Below are positions 47,316 to 58,750 of a DNA stretch of 64,000 bases, piece after piece. A model generated the notes under the pieces. It saw nothing but the letters and a program-made list of their open reading frames with translations, ran no database searches and was not told where the DNA came from. The position numbers and the translations under genes are program-made. Source of the DNA: Cepaea nemoralis (Eukaryota; Mollusca; Gastropoda; Stylommatophora; Helicidae); NCBI GenBank assembly GCA_014155875.1, contig JACEFZ010004085.1, positions 150,001-214,000 on the forward strand, written 5' to 3'. Every line of letters begins with the position of its first letter. The first letter of the stretch is position 1.

Positions 47316-48190
47316 GTTGTTACTGTCACAAATGTTGTGTTATAATAGGAAAGGTTACTCTGCAGGGACGGTGTTATCATTCGTGCAAACAGAAACACTA
47401 CATATATATGTGGTCTTTATCCCACGAACGGGTTTTTTTGTTTACGCGGTGTATCTTTTCATTATTTTTACACGAATGTTTTTTTGTCGTATAGATGTCG
47501 GTTGTTTACGTATAAATTATTCATGTCACGTGAGCCATTTTCATAGTTCACTACCGGCTTTTCTGTTTGTTTTTGCCTTCTCGTTTTGCAATAAGTATAT
47601 TTTATATAGAATGTCCGCATTCATTCGTGTTTTGCCGAATTGTTTTTTGTGGCGGACTGCCAACTCAGGAGACATAATATTACTTAATTGTGTATGTTTT
47701 TACGGCTACTTTCTTCACATATTGCTCCGTGGTTTCGTATGTTATGTAGAAAAGTTTTGCCTACAGCATTTACCTTTGTTTTATGTTGCTTTGCAAATTG
47801 TGTATATTTGTTTTGTATATCGCTGCTATCCGATATTATGGTAAGCATTGCGTATTTAATTACGGGTTTGTTAAGTCCGGATTTTTTTCAAATATCAAAC
47901 TTAGTCTTGTTAATAGGCTCTTTAAATTATTGCTGTTTCCCCAATTGTTGTTTGGTGCATTTTGGACATTTTGTATTGTAATACGGGTAATTATTCAAAT
48001 ATGTCAATTAATGACTAGTTGCTTGTTTGCTTGTGATATTTTGATTTGTCCATGTATAAATTGTTCTTCTGTTTGTAGATTTGTCGCCAGGTGTGGGTTA
48101 TTCAGGGACTTTAGGATTTTGTGAGGTCTTTGGTGAACTGTGGAAAACCGTGACTGGATACACAAATGTGGGGGAGTAAATCTAAAATGA
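47316..48190. other. T-rich spacer with long chance frames
   Basis: Open frames at 47281-47844, 47688-47981 and 47783-48124 are Phe/Leu/Cys/Val-rich as expected from T-rich DNA. They overlap in different registers and start within the repeat. I do not call a gene. Confidence 0.4.
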
Positions 48191-48194
48191 TAGT

Positions 48195-48418
48195 TCGTCA
48201 ATGGATATCTGTATAACTATAATCATGTATGGGATATCAGTACATTTAGTTACTGGATATCATTATAATTATTTAATGGATAGAATATGATTACTTAAAG
48301 AATATCAGTATAGTCACGTCAGATAATGGATATCAGTATAATAAGACAATGGATATCGGTTTAATACTATAATCAGATAATGCATATCACGATAATTAGG
48401 TAATTGATATCAGTGTGG
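48195..48418. repeat. Degenerate GGATATCAGTATAAT repeat
   Basis: GGATATC words recur about eight times with 20-35 bp spacing. Confidence 0.75.
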
Positions 48419-48439
48419 CAGCGGAGTATAAAACGTTCG

Positions 48440-48915
48440 CTCTTAATTAAACTTTCTGTGCTCTGACAGCGGGGGCAATGAGTTTACTACCTTCACCGGT
48501 CAGCTGGACTTAAACTTTGAATTCTCGCCAGAAAACAATGGCAAACTCTTCCCCCCCCCCCCCCCCCCCCCTCCCCCCCCCCCCCCCCCCCCCCCCCCCG
48601 GATATCCTTTATAGGACATTGCTGCAACACCAGCATTTTACCGCTGTTGTTGATTGCTTGGCAAGATTAGTCTCAGTAGTTTGCCATTGCTTTCTGAGCG
48701 GCCGGCTCACTTATCCCGTAAGTTACCAACGCGGCGAGAACCGCTACAATTCTCGCGCGCTGCGTTACCTCACGTGGATAAACGGGATTACGAAGAAAGT
48801 CGTTTGACTCCTAGGCTAGGGAGACAATGACAAACTACTGAACGTAAAATTGCATAGAAAATAAACCTGCGGTTGACCGTGACGTCCTGCAAACGACATG
48901 CAGCATTCTTAGAAT
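48440..48915 (+). mobile_element. Chimeric SINE split by a SINE-A with TSD
   Basis: Chimeric copy (SINE-B head 48440-48515, SINE-A body from 48525) in plus orientation, resuming at 48824-48915 (AACTACTGAACGTAAAATTG, GTGACGTCCTGCAAACGACA). The interruption is flanked by near-identical 13-mers ACAATGGCAAACT (48535-48547) and ACAATGACAAACT (48824-48836). Confidence 0.75.
48548..48823 (-). mobile_element. SINE-A with poly(G) tail, nested
   Basis: Minus-orientation SINE-A at 48600-48823 (GATATCCTTTATAGGAC, AGTAGTTTGCCATTGC, GGGATTACGAAGAAAGTCG). Where other copies have a T run (sense poly-A), this one has 48 C and a single T at 48551-48599, so the sense tail is poly(G). Confidence 0.75.
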
Positions 48916-48954
48916 CAGTTAATATGGAACCTTTACCGGAAACAAACCGTCTTG

Positions 48955-49400
48955 CGTTAGTTTAGACACGAGGCGGCGGCCATTCAGAAAGCAATGGACA
49001 ATTATTGGACTATAATTTGCCTAGTATATGACAAACAGCCAATGAATATTGGGGTTTTTATTTTTTTATTTTTTATGCGCTCGCTCGCTTTGAACTTAAG
49101 TGTAGTCCATACACACTATTTTTACAGTAGTGATGGGCTGAATTTTGCGTATGGGTTAGATTTCCCTATTAACAGTGCCCCTCGCCATCACTCCGACTTC
49201 AGAGATACTTGTAATTAATGTCCCCCAAGTCAAGGACGACAGATCAACATTTTAGTCCAGCTGTCCGGTGTAGGGGATTAACCGCTAACCTCGGCATCAG
49301 CACACGGGATATTTAAGAACACCGTTCTTATCCATTCGGCCATGCGGACCTGCAATATTGGGGTTGATTACAATGTTCTTACCAGGACATGTAACTAACT
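48955..49400 (+). mobile_element. SINE-A fragment split by SINE-B
   Basis: SINE-A parts at 48960-49056 (GGCCATTCAGAAAGCAATGG, GACAAACAGCC) and 49366-49400 (GATTACAATGTTCTTACC, ATGTAACTAA) flank the SINE-B at 49057-49353. Confidence 0.75.
49057..49353 (-). mobile_element. SINE-B, full length, with 12-bp TSD
   Basis: Exact duplication AATATTGGGGTT at 49045-49056 and 49354-49365. The sense strand starts GGTCCGCATGGCCGAATGG with A box TGGCCGAATGGATAAG, and the 3' end reads TTCAAAGCGAGCGAGCGC plus an A-rich tail (T-rich here at 49057-49075). About 297 bp including tail. Confidence 0.88.
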
Positions 49401-49794
49401 TATAAAAAATATAATTCTTACATTAAGTGCCGAGCCATGCACAGCAATTGTTCCGGATAAGCAAATCGGTCTTAATCTGTCTTACTAGCGGTATTATGTG
49501 ATAACTGTTCCCGCAGAACAATAACTGTATCCACATGAACTGATCTCCCGTCGCCATTCTGTCCGTGTCACCAGCATGTAATGTTGGCAGCAAGTCTTGG
49601 ATCGATGCGGTGACAAGGGATACTATATCGCTACACGTGACCTCCCATTCGGACAGACGGACGATATATCGACACACGTGACCTCCCATTCGGACAGACG
49701 GACGATATATCGACACACTTGGGTCATCGTGTTATTTTTTGTTTCGTGGTATCATCCGCAGTTTCAATTCTCATTAATTCATTCATTCAGTAGC
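49401..49794. repeat. Spacer with a perfect 41-bp tandem duplication
   Basis: GTGACCTCCCATTCGGACAG and GACGGACGATATATCGACAC occur twice in tandem at about 49635-49716. The rest is unassigned. Confidence 0.8.
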
Positions 49795-50300
49795 ATGTCC
49801 TTTGCAGAACCTTGCAACTTCTTGGTCAAAAGCAAGATGTCCCGCGTCCGATACACCCATCTGGAGATTACCTGCCACACCCTTCACCCATCTTCTCTTT
49901 GGCCTTCCTCTTCCTCTCTTCCTTGGCATAATATCCCTCCATTATTGTTCTCTCCAAACTTTCATGACGTTTCAAGTGACCAAAATATTTCAATTTTCTT
50001 TGTTTTATCGTCTTTTGATCTTCAGTATTCAGATCTTGTCGCATTTGTTCTTTTCTGTACCCAAGATATTCTTATAACCCGCCTATGACATGTATATTCA
50101 AAGGTATTTATGCGATGTTCAGCTTGTTTAGTAAGTGTCCAGGTCTCACAGGCGAACGTTGCAATGGGAAAGATGCATTCTTTTAAACATTTAATTCTTG
50201 TAGGTCTATATGTCCCACTCCACAATTTATCCAGTTGTTTTAGTTTTTGATGAGCAATAGATATCCATTTTCAGTGCTCAGTGAACGGAAATTTACATTA
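49795..50300 (-). pseudogene. LINE 3' region relic
   Basis: The minus strand gives RIKCLKECIFPIATFACETW, TWTLTKQAEHRINTFE, RRVIRISWVQKRTN, then KLKYFGHLKRH and RKTKRRW in other frames: the segment after the RT thumb through the GHVMR-type tail. Multiple frameshifts. Confidence 0.75.
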
Positions 50301-52165
50301 CAATACTTGTTCATGTGATTGTGTAGCATATTTGGTCCACACCTACTGTTTGTTTGGCAATGAATCAGTTAAACAACCATCGTCAATACATGGCTTGAAG
50401 ATTTCATATTTTAGCCACATTTAGCCAAGAGATGCCGTATTGTATTTTCTTGATACCAGGTTGGCAATTTTCATTAGAAGGCACGCTGAGGCTGAGACTT
50501 TTTGACCTACTTTTCAGTTGACCAGTGGATCTATTCATTTGTCCTCGTGTTACTAAAACGGTCCTGTACTCAAACCAAAAACGCTGTTTTGTCTTTGTTT
50601 AACGAAAATGGAGCAAAACAGTTGGGACTACGGCTGTCAGTAGCCAAATGTTAGGTTGTATAGAAATCAGCCAGTGGAAACAGTGGTTTCCGATTCCGAT
50701 TCCGATTTGTCGAGAAAAAAAAGAAACTTTCCACCTCGTTCAACCCGTCTCAATGACGTTGGTTATAGTTGTGGTGGTTCATAGTGCGGTATAGGTTTTA
50801 TGGTCTTTTGTGCGTTAGACAGCTTCTATTACTGCCTGTCTGGCCGAGTCCCTCTTTTTTGCCAGCCTTTTTGCTTTTGACGTTGTTGCTGGTATGTCTG
50901 CTATCATTATCGGTTTGCCCATCCCTCTCGTTTGATGTCTTCTTTTCCGGAGCTGACCTTAGGGGGTGGGGAGGGGCTGTCTTTTTTCATCTGTTTTCTT
51001 GGGCTTGTCCTGGGGAAGGGGGGGGGGGCCGCCTGTTATCGTCTGGGCTTGTTTTCTTGGGTCTTGGTTCAACGGTTTTTTGTCAGGCATAGGGGTCGGA
51101 TTGTATCGTCTCTCTTGTCCATCGTTGGGGAGGTTTCCTACGGTCTCCTCTTGTCCCGCGCCGAAGGGGTTTCTTGCACGTCCCTCTTATCCATCGTCAG
51201 GGGGGTTTCCCATCGTCTTCTCCATCGTTGGGGCAATTTCCCCCCTTCTCCTTGTCTCCCGCGTCGAAGAGGGTCGTTTCGTCTCTCTATTGTTTGCCAT
51301 TTGAGAGTTTTAACGCCCCCCTATATATTTCCTATTGTCTGGTTTTCGTGTGGTCGAGTTTTTCCTCACTGTATTTTTATTTTGCTGTTGGCTTTATTTT
51401 ATGTATGGGCAGCCTGGTTTTGTTGCCCGCCCAGGTCACGCCATGCTTTGTTTCATTCTACGCGCACCGCGATTAGATTAGATAATGTTGTTGCACAGCC
51501 TCGTTCTTGGCGAAGCCTGGGCTTGGGGCTCCTGCGTGGCTTAGCGGTCAAGCCGTCTCCTCACGCTACGAATGTCGTTGTTGGTATGTTTCTTAACCCC
51601 GTCATTCGATTCACGACTGCATGTTTTCGGAGTTTCGTCTTTGGATGCACGGAGTTCGTCTTCTGTGCGATGCTCCTTTTGGTAGGGTGCTTAGTGCTAT
51701 GCTTTCGAAAAGCCGCTCTTTGGGAAGAAGCCTAAACCATGGATTAGAACTTGGTGCAATGCAATCGATGCTTTTGTTTTTAACTCCATTGAAATCTGAA
51801 CTGGTGACGGCGAGGTCCCATCCCGGTAGTCAAGGAACACACTTGTTTCAAACATGCTTGTGAGATCTCCAAGCGGGGAGTGAACTTCTTAGGTGCTGGT
51901 AGCCTTGTTATTGTAGGCCATGACTTTTGCTGTTTAGTAATGAGTTTGAGATCTCGGTAGTCTTCCTCACAGAGAGACCTCGGTAAACTAGTTAATATAT
52001 ACGTGGTTCATTTATATAGATGATGTGGGGTGATCTTTACTCACCAAATTCTTTTCCCCCCAAATTGTAATACACTTCAAGTCACGTATTATGTGGGCCT
52101 GACTGACAATAAAATCAAATTTGATCACTGCTGGGGACTGAATCCTGGCCACCAGGTTGTTAAGT
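50301..52165. other. T/G-rich spacer with long chance frames
   Basis: The longest frame (50932-51735) overlaps others in different registers. It has no recognised domain and comes from T/G-rich sequence with repeated CATCGTTGGGG/GGTTTCC words at 51115-51245. 51537-51580 (GTGGCTTAGCGGTCAAGCC) is weakly tRNA-like. No gene is called. Confidence 0.4.
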
Positions 52166-52169
52166 CACC

Positions 52170-52812
52170 TATATATCACACCCACTTGTAACATAGTGAC
52201 AGGTTTTGAACATCTTGATAACATAATATATAGTACACCCATTTGTAACATAGTTGACAAGTTTTGAGATATCTTGATAACATAATATATAGCACACCCA
52301 CTTGTAACATAGTTGACAAGTTTTGAAATATCTTGATAATATATAGCACACCCACTTGTAACACAGTTGACAAGTTTTGAAATATCTTGATAACATAATA
52401 TATAGCACACCCATTTGTAACACAGTTGACAAGTTTTGAAATATCTTGATAACATAATATATAGCACACCCATTTGTAACATAGTTGACAAGTTTTGAAA
52501 TATCTTGATAATATATAGCACACCCACTTGTAACACAGTCGACAAGTTTTGAAATATCTTGATAACATAATATATAGCACACCCATTTGTAACACAGTTG
52601 ACAAGTTTTGAAATATCTTGATAACATAATATATAGCACACCCATTTGTAACATAGTTGACAAGTTTTGAAATATCTTGATAATATATAGCACACCCACT
52701 TGTAACACAGTTGACAAGTTTTGAAATATCTTGATAACATAATATATAGCACACCCACTTGTAACATAGTTGACAAATTTTGAAATATCTTGATAACATA
52801 ATATATTGCAAA
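52170..52812. repeat. 59/54-bp array with 172-bp higher-order period
   Basis: Eleven units including CACTTGTAACATAGTTGACA, TTTTGAAATATCTTGATAAC and ATATATAGCACACCC. A 5-bp deletion (ACATA) makes 54-bp units at positions 3, 6 and 9, so long-long-short triplets of 172 bp recur. Three overlapping minus-strand frames are artefacts of the array. Confidence 0.95.
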
Positions 52813-53019
52813 CACTGGCGATGTTTTTAAAAGGCTCAACCAAAGGGGGACAACTGCAAATATTTGGTAGCAGAATCAAAGTGTTTGAGGTATTGAAAAC
52901 TATACAGTACTAAATATGTAAACATGATTGACTGAATTTTAAAATCTTACATATAGTGACCTGTTTCCTGTTTAAGTCACATTAGGAGGTGGTTTCAGCG
53001 GGCAATGCAAAAATCAATG

Positions 53020-53300
53020 CAACTGACCTTCAAGACACAGATTAAATTCATAACAAGATCTTTAGACAGTCAAGATATTTTTGGCACATTGTGAGAAGAA
53101 ATAAACTGCAAAATTTATTGAAAACTGGTAAACTTGACTGAAAAGTACAATGGAAAGACAGATAATTACTTGGGTGTACTAGCTAGATGGCATAGTCCTG
53201 AGGAGAACACAGTCTTGGTTCTGGACTCTGGTGATCATGTGAGATGGTCAACCGTGATTGCCCTTGCTTATTCACATGGCACATGATGGTGATGAGGAGA
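53020..53300 (+). pseudogene. Old RTE-type LINE 3' end
   Basis: Plus strand parallels 56260-56491: GACAGTCAAGATATTTTTGG, GAGAAGAAATAAACTGC, CTAGATGGCATAGTCC, ACTCTGGTGATCATGTGAGA and CACATGGCACATGATGG. Heavily mutated. Confidence 0.75.
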
Positions 53301-53418
53301 TATCAATTTAGTGCATGGATTTAGCATTGGCAATAGCCTCAATAAGTTTATACCAGTATCATGCATGCTATAAATAGTCACGTGTTCATAGGTCTCCAAT
53401 GTTTTTCTTAATTTTGGA

Positions 53419-53523
53419 CCTCCTCCTCCTCCTCCTCCTCCTTCTTCTTCTTCTTCTTCTTCTTCTTCTTCTTCTTCTTCTTCTTCTTCTTCTTCTTCTT
53501 CTTCTTCTTCTTCTTCTTCTTCT
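53419..53523. repeat. (CTC)n(CTT)n microsatellite
   Basis: CTC for about 22 bp then CTT to 53522. Confidence 0.97.
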
Positions 53524-53785
53524 CCTTAGAATTCAGGACTTTGGCCACCCTGTATATGCAGACCTGTTACCAGGATGAAGTTCATTGTCTTCTCCAGGTC
53601 CATTCAGGAGGCCCATAACTTAAGCTTCAGTTCAGCACCCTTTGACTACATTGAGTAAACAGATCTCTGCAGGCCGGGGAGTCCTGAGGCATGCATTCAG
53701 GGTTGTGAATTCTATTTCCGTAAAGACATTCATCTGTTTGGGTTGAAGTAGTTAAGCCTTCATTTATAAAGTCTCAGCTAGATGA
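53524..53785. other. Spacer between CTT run and LINE
   Basis: No recognised gene; could be part of the LINE 5' region, but the coding frame only opens at 53786. Confidence 0.3.
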
Positions 53786-56513
53786 TGTGGGAAGATAGAT
53801 GGAGATTTTAAGATTATTTATTCTGGAGGTGAAGATCGACATAGGGGAGTGGCAATAATTTTGGACCGGAAAACATCGTCTGTTCAGGGATATTGGGCCG
53901 TGCCGGACAGAGTTCTACTAGTTAAATTGAGTGGCAGACCTTTTAACATAAATGTTATTCAAGTATATGCCCCAACAGGAGAGTCCAGTGAAGATAGTGT
54001 AGAGGAATTTTATAATGACATAGAGTCTGCCTTAAAGAAATGTAAAAATTCAGAAATAAACATCATAATAGGGGACTTCAATGCAAAAGTAGGAAATCAA
54101 GGGGATAGATACACAGTAGGCAACTATGGTTTAGGAGAGAGAAATGAAAGAGGATACAGACTAGTAGAGTGGGCAAAAGAACAGGAAATGATTGTAGGAA
54201 ACACCTGGTTCAAGCAACACCCTAGAAGATTATGGACCTGGAGGAGTCCTGATAGCAGGATTAGAAACCAGATTGACTACATTCTCATTAGCAGAAGATT
54301 TAGAAACGTGCTAACAGTAGCAAAAACAGTTCCCAGTGCTGATTGTTATAGTGACCACAGATTAGTCACAGGAACATTGAGGATAAAGTTGAAGAAAGTC
54401 AAGTATATAACAGGAAACACTAAATATGACTTCTGTACATTGAGTAATGACAAGGAAATACAAAACAAATTCAACATAGAAGTACAGAACAGATTTGAAA
54501 TATTGTCTGATCTAGAGATCCTATTCCAGGATGTGGATGATCAATGGGAAATGTTAAAGAATTAAATCAATGTGGCTGCAGAAACAACTATTCCAAAATT
54601 AAAGAAGGTGGGTCGTAAGAAATGGATGACTGAGGAAATTTTACACTGGAAACAAGAAGACTCAACAAAAATAATCCTGCCAAATATGAAGAAATTCACA
54701 GACAAGTCAGAATATTATGTAGGAAGGCAAAAGAATCATGGCTTGAGGAAAAGTGCTTAGAAATTGAAAAACAACACAACAGTCAAAATACCAAATTAGT
54801 GCACAAAAGAATTCAGGAACTTACTAATAAAAGAACAAGTACATCAACAGGCTGTCTAAAAACTAAAGATGGCAAAATCATAATAGAAAAAGATCAGATT
54901 CTACATGTATGGACAGATTATGTGAAACACCTGTATAATGATAACAGAGAGGAACAGTATGCTATTAGATTTAATAATGAAGGACCAGCAATTTTAAAGA
55001 TGGAGGTTCAAAATGTTCTTAAGCATATGAAAGCTGGCAAGGCCCCCGGTGCAGATAACATCACAACAGAAATGATTAAAGCTTTAGAAGAATTTGGACT
55101 AGAGCAAGTCACTAGACTGCTGAACACATTATATGATACTGGAGATATACCTTCTGAATTATGTAATTCTGTATTTATTGCAATCCCAAAGAAATCAGGA
55201 ACCTTAGAATGTGATCAACATAGAACAATTAGTATAATGAGTCACATCACAAAGATTTTGTTACGAATTATCATGCAAAGAGTGAGGAAGAAAATACAAC
55301 CTGAAATAGGGGAAGAACAATGTGGGTTTGTAGAAGGAAAGGGTACAGTAAATGCTGTGTATATGCTGCGAACAGTTATTGAACGTGCTTTAGAAGTAAA
55401 CAAGATTATACATCTTTGCTTTATTGACTACACAAAGGCTTTTGATAGAGTTAGACATGTCAACATTGTGGATATGCTTGCAGATCTACAAATTTATGGG
55501 AAAGACATTAGACTTATAAAAAACATATATTGGAAACAACAAGCTGCCATAAGGATTGATAATGAAGTAGGACAATATCAACCTATTAAGAGAGGTGTTA
55601 GGCAGGGATGTGTGATGTCTCCAGATCTTTTTTCCCTATACAGTGAAAATATTTTCAGAAATGTAGAAGACCTAAATGGAATCAGCATTGGAGGACGAAA
55701 CATAAATAACATTAGATATGCAGATGATACAGTATTGATTGCAGACAATGCACAGGATCTGCAACAATTAGTAGACGCTGTTGTTGTACACAGTGAGCAG
55801 CTGGGGTTGGAATTAAATTGTAGGAAGACACAGGTTATGGTCGTCACTAGGAAGAACGAAGTACCACAATGTAATATACAAGTAAATGGGGATATTCTTC
55901 AACAAGTGAATCGGTTCAATTATCTCGGAACAGTCATAACATCTGATGGCAGATGCCTTTAAGAGATTAGAACAAGAATCGCCATTGTGAAAGTAGCCTT
56001 TAGCAAGATGAAAAACATTCTGACCAATAAAATGATGTCAATTGAAACGAGAAAAAGAGTGTTGAGGAGGATACATAGAGCCTGTTCTTTTGTATGGATG
56101 TGAAACTTGGACAATGTGCAGTCAAGCTGAAAAACATCTGATAGCTGCAGAAATGTGGTTTCTGAGGAAAATGCAAAGAATACCATGGACAGATAGAAAA
56201 ACCAATGACCAAGTATTACAAGAGACAAATGAGAATCGTAGATTGATTAGAGAAATTAGACGTAGACAGTCAAAATTTTTTGGACATGTTATGAGAAGAA
56301 ATGGACTGGAGAACTTAGTGACAACTGGCAAGATCGAAGGGAACAGACCAAGAGGAAGACCGAGAGGAAAATACCTGGATGGCTTGGCCACATGGCATGG
56401 ACGAGACAGGAACCCTGAGCTGATCCACGACTCTGGTGATCGAGTGAAATGGCGAATCATGACCGCCCACGCTTTCCGGCATGGCACATGATTGATTGAT
56501 TGATTGATTGATC
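53786..56513 (+). mobile_element. RTE-clade (BovB-like) LINE, 5'-truncated and mutated
   Basis: Apurinic-type endonuclease then reverse transcriptase. The EN part (53786-54562) has VIQVYAPTGE, IIIGDFNAKVG, RNQIDYILISRRF and YSDHRLVTG; the N-terminal third of the domain is missing. A TAA at 54563 and a frameshift near 54660 precede the RT (frame 54799-55959): CNSVFIAIPKKSG, LCFIDYTKAFDRVRH (motif A), GVRQGCVMSP, IRYADDTVLIADN (motif C) and FNYLGTVITSDGR. A TAA at 55960 and a frameshift near 56075 precede the tail (56090-56491): YGCETW, FFGHVMRRNG, YLDGLATWHG and MTAHAFRHGT. It ends with (GATT)n at 56492-56512. The RT active site is intact, but at least four lesions make it non-autonomous. It is the best-preserved source-type element for the 3'-end relics in this window. 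Confidence 0.92.
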
Positions 56514-56624
56514 ACATCTCTTCCTCACCACCTTTCTTCTACCCAAAAATTCCCCCAAAATACGGATATGGCATAGTAGTCTGGGTCAAGTAGTCTGGAC
56601 GGGTCAGTAAAATTCAAGCATTTA

Positions 56625-56775
56625 TTAGCTAATACCTTTCTAGGCAATTTTATATTCAGTAGTGTGTACTACTTTCTGACCAGCCGGCGAAAACCATTGT
56701 AAAAATTAATGCAAAGCAATCTGTACCTAAATCGCCTGTGACTGACTTGGAACCTGGTATGTTAGAATTATGAAA
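56625..56775 (-). mobile_element. Diverged SINE-A-like fragment
   Basis: TTCAGTAGTGTGTACTACTTTCTGACCAGCCGGC region and GGAACCTGGTATGTTAGAATTATGAAATTG resemble the SINE-A body and head in minus orientation. It directly abuts the 22-bp array. Confidence 0.5.
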
Positions 56776-57747
56776 TTGTATTTACTGCTTCCAAGACTGG
56801 TATTTACTGCTTCCAAGACTGGTATTTACTGCTTCCAAGACTGGTATTTACTGCTTCCAAGACTGGTATTTACTGCTTCCAAGACTGGTATTTACTGCTT
56901 CCAAGACTGGTATTTACTGCTTCCAAGACTGGTATTTACTGCTTCCAAGACTGGTATTTACTGCTTCCAAGACTGGTATTTACTGCTTCCAAGACTGGTA
57001 TTTACTGCTTCCAAGACTGGTATTTACTGCTTCCAAGACTGGTATTTACTGCTTCCAAGACTGGTATTTACTGCTTCCAAGACTGGTATTTACTGCTTCC
57101 AAGACTGGTATTTACTGCTTCCAAGACTGGTATTTACTGCTTCCAAGACTGGTATTTACTGCTTCCAAGACTGGTATTTACTGCTTCCAAGACTGGTATT
57201 TACTGCTTCCAAGACTGGTATTTACTGCTTCCAAGACTGGTATTTACTGCTTCCAAGACTGGTATTTACTGCTTCCAAGACTGGTATTTACTGCTTCCAA
57301 GACTGGTATTTACTGCTTCCAAGACTGGTATTTACTGCTTCCAAGACTGGTATTTACTGCTTCCAAGACTGGTATTTACTCCTTCCAAGACTGGTATTTA
57401 CTCCTTCCAAGACTGGTATTTACTCCTTCCAAGACTGGTATTTACTCCTTCCAAGACTGGTATTTACTGCTTCCAAGACTGGTATTTACTGCTTCTAAGA
57501 CTGGTATTTACTGCTTCCAAGACTGGTATTTACTGCTTCTAAGACTGGTATTTACTGCTTCTAAGACTGGTATTTACTCCTTCCAAGACTGGTATTTACT
57601 GCTTCCAAGACTGGTATTTACTGCTTCCAAGACTGGTATTTACTGCTTCCAAGACTGGTATTTACTGCTTCCAAGACTGGTATTTACTGCTTCCAAGACT
57701 GGTATTTACTACTTCCAAGACTGGTATTTACTGCTTCCAAGACTGGT
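56776..57747. repeat. 22-bp minisatellite, about 44 copies, nearly identical
   Basis: Unit GTATTTACTGCTTCCAAGACTG. The first 27 or so units show almost no substitutions; later ones carry CTCCTTCC (57378-57460) or CTTCTAAG variants. The 242-codon open frame is a repeat translation. Confidence 0.97.
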
Positions 57748-57944
57748 TAGAGCTTGGGTAAAATCTGGAAGTTTATTTTGTGCCTTTTTAACTGCTCGAC
57801 TGAATTGCACCTGTTGTCCACAAATTCTTTTCTTCCACTGAGATATGTCTTGGCTACGGATGACGATGATGATTGCCTTCTAGTGTAATGGCTGGCAGCT
57901 GTATTGCTGCAGTTGAAATTTAGATAAAATGACTACATAATAGT

Positions 57945-58205
57945 GGAAAGTAATGAGTTGTTTCCCGGTCTCTGTGGCCAAGGGGGTTACATACGTGGTT
58001 AGTAATGCCGTATACCCGCGTTTGAAATACAACGGCATGTGAGTTGGCAGCAGACCGTGTTGCATCGGTTTTGCGTTGGTATCTGTGCCAGTCATTCAGA
58101 AAGCAATGGCAAACTACTAAATGTAAACTTGCCAAGAGATCACAGCGACATAAATGCTGGTGTTGACTGCAATGTCCTGTAAAAAGGATGTGCAAAAACA
58201 AAAGC
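57945..58205 (+). mobile_element. SINE-A, near full length
   Basis: Head CGGTCTCTGTGGCCAAGGGG with A box, B-box-like GCGTTTGAAATAC, body GCAGCAGACCG and CAGTCATTCAGAAAGCAATGG, end GACTGCAATGTCCTGTAAAA plus A-rich tail. Confidence 0.82.
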
Positions 58206-58309
58206 AAGAAGAAAACAAAAACAATTTAGTTGTTTAGTGTAATGGCCAGGACGTTATGTTAGCAGTGGCATAAGCATGATCGGGTGAGGGTTTAAAACTT
58301 GCACACGCC

Positions 58310-58750
58310 CTATTTGCTACATGAGGGAAAGGCTGGCTGAGTGTTCCTTCATGCACTCAGACCAGTAGGTCAGCATGGCTGAATGGATAAGAACGCATGT
58401 TCTTAAACATCCGGTGTGCTGAAGCTGAGGTAAGGAGTTTAACCCCTACACCAGACAGTTGGACTAAAATGTTGATCTGTCGTCCTTGACTTGGGGACGT
58501 AAGTTACAAGTACCTCTGAAGTCAGAGTGGGTCGCCTTATGGCGAAGGACACGGGTAATAGGGAAGTTAATCCACATGCAAAATTCAGTCCAGCACTACT
58601 AAAAGTAGTGAGTATGGACAACGCTTGAGTTCAAAGCGAGCGAGCAAAAAGCAAAACGAAAAAAAGGCAAAACAACACACACAAAAACAAATTCACTCGG
58701 GCCTAAAAGAAATGTGATGGTGCTAGCGCTTCAAAACCCCAGGCTCCACA
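58310..58750 (+). repeat. Element E interrupted by SINE-B
   Basis: Element E pieces at 58310-58367 (GTTCCTTCATGCACTCAG) and 58690-58745 (GGGCCTAAAAGAAATGTG, GGTGCTAGCGCTTCAAAA) flank the SINE-B. A diverged duplication, CACTCAGACC and CACTCGGGCC, marks the insertion. Confidence 0.6.
58368..58689 (+). mobile_element. SINE-B, full length, plus strand
   Basis: Head GGTCAGCATGGCTGAATGG with A box TGGCTGAATGGATAAG and B-box-like GAGTTTAACCCCTAC; body TGACTTGGGGACGTAAG, TTACAAGTACCTCTGAAG, CTTATGGCGAAGGACACG and AAAATTCAGTCCAGCAC; end TTCAAAGCGAGCGAGC and a long A-rich tail. The reference copy for the family here. Confidence 0.88.

Noticed and set aside
47281..47844. 187-codon hydrophobic frame, possible membrane protein
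   Set aside because: Begins inside a degenerate AT repeat; its composition follows from T-richness and two other registers are also open.
50932..51735. 267-codon open frame
   Set aside because: T/G-rich DNA, overlapped by other long frames in different registers, no recognised domain, no splice or conservation evidence.
53849..54565. Host endonuclease-like gene (craniofacial development protein 2-like)
   Set aside because: Such annotations are usually RTE endonucleases; here it is followed by RT and a GATT tail in the same element.
56770..57498. 242-codon frame with a 22-residue repeat
   Set aside because: Produced by the 22-bp array.
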